The position numbers and the translations under genes were made by a program. Below are positions 21,102 to 32,109 of a DNA stretch of 64,000 nt, in pieces (position 1 is the first letter of the stretch; each line of letters starts with the position of its first letter). The notes beneath the pieces were generated by a model. The model had not been told where the DNA came from. It saw nothing but the letters and a program-made list of their open reading frames with translations, and searched no databases. Source of the DNA: Scleroderma bovista. Its lineage: Eukaryota > Basidiomycota > Agaricomycetes > Boletales > Sclerodermataceae. Location: positions 1 to 64,000 of the forward strand of contig JAYMGJ010000031.1 of NCBI GenBank assembly GCA_037178675.1. Direction: 5' to 3'.

Positions 21102-22123
21102 CTCTGGACCCCTGGTACCCTTCTTGTGGCTGTTTTGTCTTGGATCAATCCCCCTATTAATCTCAGATCTTCCCCATTGTTGTCCCATCAAATTCCTGAT
21201 GGTACACAGCCCCCCATCAAACTTCTTAGGCTGTGCATCAATGACTCCTTCTGCTGTGCAGTGACTCATCCCTTGCTTACTGATGCTCTCTTGTCATCAG
21301 TATTACTCTATCCCTTTTGCATTTTTGGTATATTACTCAGCTGATGACTCACTCCCTTACCAATCAATCTTGTCATGCAGCTTACTCATTCCTTTACTCA
21401 GCAGCTTATTCATGCTTCCTATGCTTACTCATTCCTGCTTATCCCTTGCTTACTGATTGCTTACAAACCCCTTACAAAGCTCTTACCAATCCCTTACCAA
21501 TCCTTGACAAATTCTGCTTACTCCCTTCTCTTTTTGTACTTTAATGCTGTGCCCCCCCATGTATTTAAACCCCCAGGCTCAGCCCAGTAAAAAAAAGACC
21601 CAATTGCACAAAATTATCCCTCTCTCAAACTCTCTCAGTCAGTATCCCCTCAGCTCTTTGAGTCTTGTAGGCTTCAGTGAAGGTCTAAAGACTCTGATAT
21701 TCAAGTTTTATTCAATCTATTCAAGTCCAAGTATTTCTCTAGGCTCAAGCGGAGTCTAGCCTGTCTATCCTTCATATCCCATTGCTTCTGGACGTCAGGA
21801 GCCCCCTTGCCCCTTTGCTGCACCAACCTCTAGGTGTAGTATTGCTACTTCAGTCCCAGTCAACCCAATCCCCACTTTGACACTTCCTAGGCTTTAGGAA
21901 GAGTCCAGACCCCTATCCCCTTCATCTTCTATTACTCCTGTACCCCAGGAGTATCCTGCATCACTGTCTGCATCACCCTGTTGGTGTAGATCCTCTTTCC
22001 CCCTCCTCAGCATATCCTCTCTGGACACTGTGGAGGTAAACCACCACTCGCACATATTCATAGTCCTTTGTTGGTGTTGTGTTTGGGTTATTACTCCAAC
22101 CCAAATCCACACTTTGACTCACA

Positions 22124-22789
22124 GCGGGTCCTCTACAAACTTATAATTTGAGAAGATGTAAGATATCTCATCATAGATGAAATCTCCAAGGTCTTGCGTG
22201 AGTTCTTTGCCAGACTATCTAATATCATTTCCTTCACCTGTGCAAGTCATGAATCAGGGAACCACTTAAGTAATGGAGGACCAATGACCTTACAAGCATG
22301 TTTCGAGGCATTCCCAGGTGGCTGTGCACTCTAAGTAAGTCAATTTTTCTATTCTTGCTACTTCACCGTTGCTGTCCGGTGGTCTAGTACGAACACTCTG
22401 AGGGATATGTGGGTGGCCCAGATGATATAGAAAGGTGGTGGTCTGCACAGAGAAGGTCTAGCCTGAAAGAAGGGAGAAGGAGAGCCTGTAGGGTAACCTC
22501 AGTAGTCTGGCAAGCTACTGAGGGACTATGGTAATAGACTCTACTGTATGTGCGATGTATGCTTATGTAAGTAGGTAAATATACCACAACAATCTGTTTA
22601 TAACTCCAATAGATGACACTATGTAGTAGGTCCTGATCTCACATTCTGTAACATGACTTTAATGCATCTGCTGACTCCCTGCAGCAGCCGCACTGCTTCA
22701 CTACTTTGACTCGCATTGAATCGACGTTGCCACTGCTAGTTGTGCTGTCCACACCGCTGTCGGCTCCATTCTGTTTGTTCTCACCACCT

Positions 22790-22847
<58 letters not shown>

Positions 22848-24280
22848 GAAGTGCTTTTACATTGATCAGGTGCATGCTGTGCAAGTATGCATTAGTTTCG
22901 ATGGGACCATCAACTGTGAATGGTATCATTTACCTTTTTTCATAAAATTGCAAGTTTGTTGGATCGGAACGGTAAATTTGTAGCCGTGGTGGTAAAGGTG
23001 GAGGATAACATGTGTTGCTTCTAACTGAAAGGCTTCCCCAGAACACAGCAAAGCAATTGAGTGCCCTACAACCTTCAAATTGCAGATCCCGGTCTCATTG
23101 CAAGCATGGGCAAAGCAGGACAATATGTGTGCATGATATCGACCTAGTCAATAGTCAGGCTTGTGATGTCCTTCGTACATCAAGAAACCGAGTTGTGTGA
23201 TTCATGCTTCTCACATTTGCTTCCGAAAGTCAATCTCTGCAATAAATTCTGATTTGTTGTACTCATTTATCCACCTGATTTTAACCTTGTATTTAGGGGC
23301 ATTCAAAAATCAGGGCGCCCATCACCTAGGAATTGAAGAAATTCGATCCAGAAGGAAATTGCATGGATGGTAAGCCACTCAAACTGTGGGCATAGTTATT
23401 GACAGCAGCCAGCCCATATGTGAGAGGTTAAGACTCAGTACTCAGTACTTGGCACTCAGACAGACTCACTGGACAATCAGGTGCTCACTGTTACTACCTG
23501 GCGGCAAATATTGATATTGGTTCCTCCGGTATCTGTATAATGAATCCCACCGGGATAGCCTCAATCTCACATTCTCAACAAATTGTGTGCATACTGGAAC
23601 TCTGCTGTGCAGCAGACATGACTATTAGCAAGTGAGGAACAAATTTGTTACTGTGTTGAGAATACAATATGGGGCTGTCAGGTTACACTTTTTGTGCCTG
23701 GGCTAATTCCCTTGCTCTCCAAGCAAGGGTTCTGGGAATACCTTAAGTCGTGAGAATATGTAACTTTTGAAAGTCCTTCCTTTCCTGGCCGAGTGTGTGA
23801 ATTTGGAATGCGACCTCTGTGGTAGTTGGTTCCATCCTTCGGCATTGTCTAGTATCTTCATATGTTTGGACTTAGTTATTGCTTCACAATGGCTGTAATT
23901 TTGAACTTAGGCCATCAAGCAAGGGTTCTGCCGACACAGGCAGCATTTCAAGTTGAGTCATGTGGATGTAAATGTGAGGTGGGAAAGAAGGGATGCATCA
24001 GCAAATCCCTTGTTTCGGGACAGGGCTTACAGTAATAGTACAGATTGTGACAGCAGTTACAGCATACATTGCCACAGGGTCCCAGTTCCATGGTGACACA
24101 GTGCTGACACAGCATGTCACAGTACGTAGACTTTTCACAAAATTTCACTAAGTCCCATCACTTACCCCCGCAGCTTGTATGTTTTTTTTTTTGTTTTGTT
24201 TACTAACTATTATTACCACTGGCCCATTGGATGGACGCCTGCCCCGCATCACCATGCAACCCAGCCACCCACACCGACCG
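22124..24280. other. Gene-free stretch
   Basis: About 2.1 kb in which I find no supported gene or element. Open frames are short and matchless. It holds a (CT)28 microsatellite and a short hairpin CCTTGCTCTCCAAGCAAGG near 23711. Confidence 0.5.
22791..22846. repeat. (CT)28 microsatellite
   Basis: 56 bp of uninterrupted CT dinucleotide. Confidence 0.97.
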
Positions 24281-24289
24281 TCACTCACG

Positions 24290-25925
24290 GCTGGTACAAT
24301 CAATGCCAAGACCACACCACTGACTCTGAGACTGCCACCGCCAACCACAACCACAACCATCACGATGCAACGACACCTCCGACGACTCCACCACCAACAC
24401 AGTGCTGGCTACCACGACCCTCTCCACCACACCAAACAACAGCAACACAGCTCCGCACCTGACAACGGTGACAACAGCCACCACGACAACAACGACCACC
24501 ACCACAGCACCACCACCATGCATCGATTGCCACCACCACCGCTCATTGACAACCACCACCCCAGCCCCAGCATGCACACACTGGCATGACGACGATGGCG
24601 GCCCTAGCACCAGCATGCACACACACTGCGATGCGACCACCACCACCAGCATGACGACGACGATGGTGGCGACCCCAGCGCCAGCACATGCACTCTGCAG
24701 CGCGACCACCCATCGCCAGCGTAGATGGCAAAGGTGGCGATGGCAACAACCCCAGTGCCAGCATGCACGCACGACCACCTCCCACTGGCATGATGGCGAC
24801 GACTCCAGTGCCAGCATGCACACGCGCTACGGCATGACGACGATGACGACAACGACCCCAGTGCCAGTACACCCACCCTGCGGTGCAACCACCATCAGCG
24901 CCATGGTACAATGGCGACAGTGACGACCCCAGTGCCAGCACGCATGCTATGACCCGACCACCACCACCACCGGCTTGACGACGACAATGGCCCCAGCCTC
25001 AGCATGTACCTGCGATGCAACCACAACCACCACTGGCATCATGACGACGACCCAGCCCCAACATGCCTGCACGCTATGATGCAACCAACCATGACTAGGA
25101 CTGGTGATGCCCCTAGCCTCAGCACACACGCACGCACGCTGCGATGTGACCACGACCATGACCATGACCGGTGGCGACAACAACAATCAAAGCAGCCACA
25201 GGGATGGACAACGATGACGACAATGACCCTGGGCAGCCAGTGCTGCCGCAGGGACAGATGACATCGACGATCTAGGCTGCAAGGACAGACAGCAACAATG
25301 TTCCCAGGCAGCCAGTGCCACTGCAGGGACAGACGACAATGACAATGATCAGCGCACATGCACCCTGTGACGTGACCGCAACCACAACCACCATTACCAG
25401 CATAGACAGCGACGACACCAGCACCTGCATGCATGCTGCCACCACCACCACTGGCGTTGACGACTGAGTGCCTGCCTGCATGCCCACATGCTGTGACCAC
25501 CATCACCACTACTGGCATCGACAACCCAGCACCTGCCCACACGCACATTGCGACATGACCACCACCACTACCACCGACAGCAACAACCCCAGCGCCAGCA
25601 CGCATGCTGCGACACGACCTCCACCACCACCATGGCATTGACAGCCTAGTGCCCGCACGCACACACATTGTGACAGGACCACCACCACTGCCATTGATGG
25701 CAACGACCCCAGCGCCAGCATGCACGCACGCATGCTGCGACGTGTCGACCACTACCACTGGTGTGATGACCACAGCACCCAGCACCTTGACACGACCACA
25801 ACCATGACGACAACCCGCCAGCGCCGGTGCGTGTGCACACTGCGATGCAGCCACAACCACGATCACAACCACGACTGGCGGTGACCCGAGCGCCAGCACA
25901 CATGCACACTTTGATGAGACCAATT
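24290..25925. repeat. Degenerate minisatellite, about 1.6 kb
   Basis: Irregular repeats of roughly 60-75 bp with the core GACCCCAGCGCCAGCA-TGCACGCAC, then TGCGA-GCGACCACCACC and GACGACGA. Long minus-strand frames with Val/Gly/Cys/Ala repeats arise from this periodicity and are not convincing genes. Confidence 0.8.
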
Positions 25926-26207
25926 AGCATTAGTATATTACAATGTACTACTAGTTACAATTGCAATACAAAACTTTACAGTTGGCTACAGAATAATCCA
26001 GAGTGATCCACATCAGCAAGGTGACAATTTCTCTGACAGCACTTAGGTCTCTTAACAGTCTGGGAGCATCTGGCAACAGACTGGGAGTTCTGGAATCAGA
26101 CATTTAAGACCACTCCAGAGCAGTCAGAGCAGTCAGACCCCCAGACAGTAAGTCAATCAGACAAGTAAGTGTTGGACTAATACTTAGATCGTTTCAAGTC
26201 TAATCGC
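25926..26207. other. Unassigned stretch with a short CAGACC satellite block
   Basis: Contains CATCAGCAAGGTGACAATT, also found at about 15562, and a CAGTCAGACC block at 26090-26170. This indicates a shared flank or older duplication with the 15.5-16.2 kb region. Confidence 0.5.
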
Positions 26208-28309
26208 TGTCACGCACCAAACAGGTTTGGTACAGTGAACATGGAAGATAACACCTATATTGAATGATCCTTATGCGAAGGATAAGCACGACGGACCCTC
26301 ATCGTAGCCATCTATCGCACAAGAAGACTATCCTGATGTGAGAAATGAATGCCAATGCAGACAGTCATCTATTGCACGAGAACCGCCAAGAAGCAGAAGA
26401 AACTGAAGGAATAATGTCAATTGTGGTATGAGAAAGGAATGCACACGTCTGCAGTCCAACTCCCATACCAGAACAATCAAAGAAGCTGAAGAATTGATGG
26501 AGAAATGAAGGAGAAAGAGAAGAAATGATTTTTAGCGCCCAAATGTCATTTTTAGGTGCCCAGTGCCGGCATTCCAATATTTTGAATAGCTCCATCATTT
26601 CTGAAGCTATCAGGCACGTGACTATACCGTCAGAGAGCCTAAAACGTGGTCTATCTGCCTGTCAAGTTCTGACGCAAATCTGTTCATTTCCCACAGAGAT
26701 ATTCCCTCTGCAATCCAGACATTTGCTTCATCGCTCACTATGGAGTCCATATTTTCTCTGGATCATTTCTCTGCTATTGCTGCAGATCTCTACTATGTCC
26801 TGCTCTTAGGACAGCCTCTCCCAGAGTTCCCATGCACTGCCTGGCACATATCTTCCCAGCCTGCTCCCTCAGTCCCTCTTGTTCTCGGTCAGCGTGTTCT
26901 TCTCGTCAGTCCTGCGTCAAGCACGTACTTTGGTCATCTTAGGTCTATTGTCAAGCTTGAGAAGTCTTCTCTGGTTGTCTCTGTGTCCCCTGAGCCCTCA
27001 GCCTATGGTCCCTTCCTCCCAGATACTTGCCATGTCCATCTTCCTCTGTCGTTCGTCTCACTTCCCTGGATGCGTCAAATTCAGTACTCTATCCGCTTCC
27101 CTACTTTCAGATGACATCCCCCAGCACCATGGCAGTTGTTCCCCCACTTTATAGTGCTGTTAGGAAGAAGAACCCTCTCTTGTTCTTTCCCAGAAGAGAG
27201 CTCGTCAAGGGAGCCAATGGTTGCGCTTCAGCGGCACTAGAACACATGCACTATACCTTAGTGTATGCTGACCCCCCAAAAAGACCTCTGGACCCCTGGT
27301 ACCCTTCTTGTGGCTGTTTTGTCTCGGATCAATCCCCCTGTTTATCTCAGATCTTCCCCATTGTTGTCCCATCAAATTCTTGATGGTACACAGCCCCCCA
27401 TCAAACTTCTTAGGCTGTGCATCAATGACTCCTTCTGCTGTGCAGTGACTCATCCCTTGCTTACTGATGCTCTCTTGTCATCAGTATTACACTATCCCTT
27501 TTGCATTTTTGGTATATTACTCAGCTGATGACTCACTCCCTTACCAATCAATCTTGTCATGCAGCTTACTCATTCCTTTACTCAGCAGCTTATTCATGCT
27601 CCCTATGCTTACTCATTCCTGCTTATCCCTTGCTTACTGATTGCTTACAAACCCCTTACAAAGCTCTTACCAATCCCTTACCAATCCTTGACAAATTCTG
27701 CTTACTCCCTTCTCTTTTTTGTACTTTAATGCTGTGCCCCCCCATGTATTTAAACCCCTGGGCTCAGCCCAGTGAAAAAAAAGACCCAATTGCACAAAAT
27801 TATCCCTCTCTCAGACTCTCTCAGTCAGTATCCCCTCAGCTCTTTGAGTCTTGTAGGCTTCAGTGAAGGTCTAAAGACTCTGATATTCAAGTTTTATTCA
27901 ATCTATTCAAGTCCAAGTATTTCTCTAGGCTCAAGCGGAGTCTAGCCTGTCTATCCTTCATATCCCATTGCTTCTGGATGTCAGGAGCCCCCTTGCCCCT
28001 TTGCTGCACCAACCTCTAGGTGTAGTATTGCTACTTCAGTCCCAGTCACCTCAATCCCCACTTTGACACTTCCTAGGCTTTAGGAAGAGTCCAGACCCCT
28101 ATCCACTTTGTCATCTATTGCTCCTGTACCCCAGGAGTATCCTGCATCATCGTCTACATCACCATGTTGGTGTAGATCCCCTTCCCCCCTCCTCAGCACA
28201 TCCTCTCTGGACACCGCAGAGGTAAACCACCACTCGCACATTTTCGTAGTCCTTTGTTGGTGTTGTGTTTGGGTTATTACTCCAACCCAAATCCACACTT
28301 TGACTCACA
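26208..28309 (+). mobile_element. 2.1-kb LTR-like repeat, copy 2 (uninterrupted)
   Basis: Same TGTCACGCACC...TTTGACTCACA unit as copy 1, 2,102 bp, with scattered substitutions. It preserves the empty Copia-2 target (about 27287). A TATTTAAAC box at about 27747 and a downstream T-rich leader suit an LTR promoter. No target duplication is evident and no gag-pol lies beside it, so it is either a solo LTR or a non-autonomous repeat. Confidence 0.65.
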
Positions 28310-28450
28310 CCGGTCTGGGGGGTCTGACAGCTACCCAGTTGCCGGTCCATGTGATTTTTCAACAAGTAAAAAGACTGATAGAAAACTGGTTGCGACCAGT
28401 TTTCCAATCAGACCGATGCAATTGAGTAGTAACTACTATGACATGTAAGA

Positions 28451-30960
28451 CTAAAGTGTAGTGATGATTTCCATAGCATTCAACTCATGATCCACCTCTC
28501 TGTCATGAATCAGCAACTCCCAGTATTGCTCCAGCTGCACCTCATCAACAATGGACTCAACAGTGGTAGAATTAGTTGCTGTGTGATCATTGATGTTGGA
28601 ACGCCAAGTGTGCTTCAAAACTTGAAGATACTTGAATTTGTCTGCCCCCAAGCGTGACCACCGATCTGTTGTGATTTCGCTGCCACCCGAAAACAAGTGT
28701 TCACATGGAACAGATGTTGCGGGAATGGCACAAATGTCCTTCGCGATTTGAGCAAGAGTTGGATAGATATCAGTATGGTTCTGTACAATAGCAATTAGCT
28801 AGCATCACAATTCATGCAGCCAAATAGAAATAAGTGCTTACCGCCCACCAGTCAACAATGTTCATCTCCTTGTTAACATCTGCTGGCAGATCTCCCAGAT
28901 ATTGGTGTAACTCCGTCACCCAACCCTCAGCTATGGAACCAGCAGATTGCACAAGCAACAGACAGCGGTGGCAATCAAACTTGGATTCAAGGGTGCTGTT
29001 GTCATCAGGCTCGAGCATACTGGACACCACTGTGTTCATTGTTGTGCCAGCGGAAGTGTCAATTGAGCTTGAATGCCAGTATTCTTCCAATGACTTTGAG
29101 AGCCTCGTCACACCAGTTCTTGGCGAGCGCATTCCCTTGCCTCTTGCTCTCTTTTCTGTTCTTCTGCACCACCCCATGCCATATTGATGTATGCAAGTTT
29201 GTAGTACGGATGTAGGACTAGTAGATATACTATGAGCAGAAGTTAATTTATATGGGTAAAAAGGACATACCAAGAGCGAGGATATAAGCAGGCTTCTCAT
29301 CAAACTTGCTGTAATACTTGCCGATTTCGAGAGGCCATGATTGATTGCATCCTTGTAAAGCACATATCTTGGTGAGTTGCGCTTGGTCTCCCAGCCTGTT
29401 TGGAGCTCCTCGAATGTGGGGATCACACGCCAAAGAGTTGGTTGAAGTTCATGTGAGAAGTATTGTTGAATATTGTTCGCATCTGCAATGATTGTGCATA
29501 TGTTGTTGACATGATCCCAGTCTGTGGCCTTGAAGGAAAAAGAAGTCCATGGGATTTGCTTGGCAGGTAATCCAGGGCGTCGAATAGTCGTGATTGGGCT
29601 GAATAATTCATCGGCAGAATTGATGAAGAGATTAATTGGTTGATGGAGGCAATATGCATGACCAAGCATCCCGTCTGCAGTGCCCCAATGGACATTGCTA
29701 TGCAGTGGAATGGAAAGGGGGACGGTGATGCCGCACTCAATCTGCAGGTGTTCAAAATATGCAATACATTGGCCTGATGCTTGGATCTTGATGGCAAGTG
29801 TTCAAACTGCAGAGACAACATCAAGAGAGTCGTCTAGGACACAATTTCTGGGCAGGCTTGGATTGAATTCCCAGATTGCTGAAGTTGTTTCTATGGAGAT
29901 GATGTTTGTGACAGCAGACATGAAATCAGTTATTGCAAGGTTGATGACATGCGCTAGGCATGGGAGACGCTGTGTGTCACTATTGAAGGAGTAGATGTGT
30001 TTGCGATGGAAAATGTTCTCGATCTCATTGCAGGTGGTATCGTTGTTGCTGGTATTGTCAGCAGTAATGCAAAAAAGCTGGCAAGGGTGGGTTGAGCGAT
30101 TTTCAAACAGAAAGAACATTGTACATACCTTAGATGTCTGACCTGCTACAATCCCAGCATGCTCACAAAGACTAACAAAATACTGACCAAGGTTGGCACC
30201 AGTGTGAGGTCCAGATATCACACGAAATGCGATGACCTCAGAGACGAGTGTCCAGATTGTTGGACTCTTTGCATGCGATTCGATCCAGTGAGCTGTAATA
30301 CCCATAAAGGATGCCTTTGTCTGGTCAACAGACCAAAGATCTGTTGTTGTTGAGATGCGGCCAGAAATTTTATCCTTGAAGTTTTCGTTCAAACTACAAG
30401 CTTAAGGAGAATAAACAAGCTTACCTGAATTCTACTCTTGAGGTTTTGGAGAAAATCAACGAAAGAGTTGTGGATGAAGGTCGATATGTCGTGACTGGAG
30501 GGGATGTCAGCTTTGTTGGCATTTGGGTGCATCGTAACTAAACAATTCCTAAATGCTGGCTTATTGGCTACTGCAAGACTCTGCCAAACAATGTAAGTCC
30601 CCTCAACCCATTCACTGCAACAGCTCACCTGGTTGTTGCAGACAATAAACTCTGCAACTGCCCTCATAACATCGTCCCTTGAGAATTGCCATTTTGATGT
30701 TCCACGTTGAAGCATCTCGTCAATACTTCCTTGCTGTGCTCCCTTCTTCTTGGCCTCTTGTTTCACTTTCAACAGTGTACACGGCAGTGCATGGTGGTGT
30801 TCTGAGAGTCCCTTTTCAGCACATCTAACCTTATACAGCTCGTAATGGCTCCAAATGTGCTGGCGGCACGAGGAATTGCTCCCAGTGTAGAAAGCTTTAC
30901 ACCTCCCATATCTCGCCAGGAGTTCCTCGTCCTGCCTGTGTTATCACGAGTAAGTCCACT
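28451..30960 (-). pseudogene. hAT-family transposase with BED finger (decayed)
   Basis: Minus-strand, spliced hAT transposase, a cut-and-paste enzyme. From the N-terminus: a BED-type zinc finger (CKAFYTG to CRQHIWSHYELYK, 30820-30900), then TTDLWS with the first catalytic Asp (about 30330), ITADNTSNNDT with the second Asp (about 30050) and CLAHVINLA. RWGTADGMLGH follows (about 29670), and the C-terminal dimerisation block CEHLFSGGSEITTDRWSRLG lies at about 28620-28700. An in-frame TGA at about 29802-29804, a typical Arg position, breaks the frame, and intron gaps are visible at about 30390-30420. The 5' end is cut off near the solo LTR at 31054. I could not identify terminal inverted repeats. 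Confidence 0.85.
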
Positions 30961-31053
30961 CCAAATGCAAGCAATTAACCATTACTCACACACACTCATT
31001 ACACCAGCATCCTGATAATGTGTTAACTACCCCCGTCTCCTTGTTGCTGAACC

Positions 31054-31684
31054 TGTCAAATCCAGGTCCACTCCAGACAAAGTCCGGACGAAATCCGGTT
31101 AAGGTCTTGAACGAGGGAGGGGCAGAGGTTGGCCTAGGCCGGGAATTGCTCAGGGGGCAGGATAGACCGATTGGGTACAACAACAGAAGTCAAGCGTTGA
31201 CCCCTTGCGTGGATTCTGGTCAAGACAAGAGAGAGCAGGGACAAGAGATATGGAGTGGGTGACTTAGTTGATTTCAGACTGAATATACAAGACCGAGTAC
31301 AGGACTTTATATATGGAGATGGAAGTAACCTGAGTATATATGGTGACAAGTAAACAACCAGAAGCCGGAACAAGGGAACGAGAGTGAAAGGAATAGGCTG
31401 GTAAAATAAATGGGGACAGGAAAATAACCAGGGAGTCAGGCTCGAAGCAGACACGGGGAACTGGAAGTATACAGGGGCAATGGAACGGGTGCAGGAACAA
31501 TGTGGTAAGTGAAACTAAACTGGATTGGAGAAATGGATAGGGTCGAGTATGGACTTAACAGATACTATGTGCACGAGCATAGTCCGGGACTGGGGATGAA
31601 GCGCAAGGGCCGGAATTGAGCTGTATAGCTGCGATGAAGCCGGAGTAACCGGGTGAACGACCGGAACTGGACATGGTTGTGACA
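31054..31684. mobile_element. LTR of the TGTCAA...TGACA family, 631 bp
   Basis: It starts TGTCAAATCCAGG and ends GGACATGGTTGTGACA, and is clearly related to 13734-14374 and 41415-42050 but more diverged. The immediate flanks (GAACC left, ACTAC right) do not match. A GAACC does recur at 32101, so the insertion may extend to about 32100 and include some internal sequence. Confidence 0.7.
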
Positions 31685-32109
31685 ACTACCCACTATGCTC
31701 TCCTAATCCATCTGTTCACCTGAACTCCTGAACTCCGGCCAACTCCAGCCTCCATCCTATCTCGTCCCCTTGGTCCTATGTCCGATCCTAGCAAGTCTCC
31801 TACTCGCACAAGGGCAAAAGCCACCTCTGTCCCAGACTTGACACTAGACCTCTCAGGACTTATCCCACCTCTGGGATGTCCTTCACTCCGGACAAGCTGC
31901 GCTCAACTCCGGACCACTTTCCCGTGGTCCGGACTTACTCTGCAAAAACCCAGACTTACTCCCTGTGCTTCTCTAGTGCCCGGACTTCATTCGTTTGACC
32001 CGGACTTGACCCTCTGCACTAACTAGCACCTACTAGTGTCTGGACTTACATCCTCATTAGTTCCCTGCACCCCTGGACCTCCTAGTAAGATCGTTGAGGA
32101 GAACCAGTC
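31685..32109 (+). other. Probable internal remnant of the LTR element at 31054
   Basis: Pro/Ser/Thr-rich sequence with repeated TCCGGACTT-like words. An 82-codon frame (31778-32026) begins MSDPSKSPTRTRAK, which resembles either a Gypsy gag start or an antisense accessory frame like the one at 46930. It is followed by the first helicase exon. The assignment is tentative. Confidence 0.35.

Larger units (their letters stand above)
16662..22123 (+). mobile_element. 2.1-kb LTR-like repeat, copy 1 (split by a Copia element)
   Basis: It begins TGTCACGCACCAAACAGG and ends CTTTGACTCACA, the TG...CA form of an LTR. Without the nested Copia element and one target copy it is about 2.1 kb. A 4-bp GCGG occurs at both edges (16658-16661 and 22124-22127), a possible target duplication. 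A TATTTAAAC box lies at about 21560. A 130-codon frame (17194-17586) is shared with copy 2 but matches nothing I know. Near-identity with 26208-28309 supplies the empty site for the Copia insertion. Confidence 0.65.

Noticed and set aside
23948..24148. Small Cys-rich minus-strand frame (66 codons)
   Set aside because: Tempting as a secreted Cys-rich peptide, but there is no signal peptide and no supporting context, and the Cys codons come from a repeated ACA/GCA pattern.
24281..25923. Long minus-strand frames (180 and 294 codons) rich in Val, Gly, Cys and Ala
   Set aside because: They follow the minisatellite period and have overlapping long frames in several phases, as expected from simple sequence.
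16662..28309. One large LTR retrotransposon with 2.1-kb LTRs
   Set aside because: There is no target duplication across the pair, no polypurine tract before the second unit and no gag-pol between them.
31054..32105. GAACC at 31049 and 32101 as target duplication of a larger insertion
   Set aside because: A 5-bp match over 1 kb is expected by chance and the right end lacks a CA terminus, so I kept only the LTR borders.
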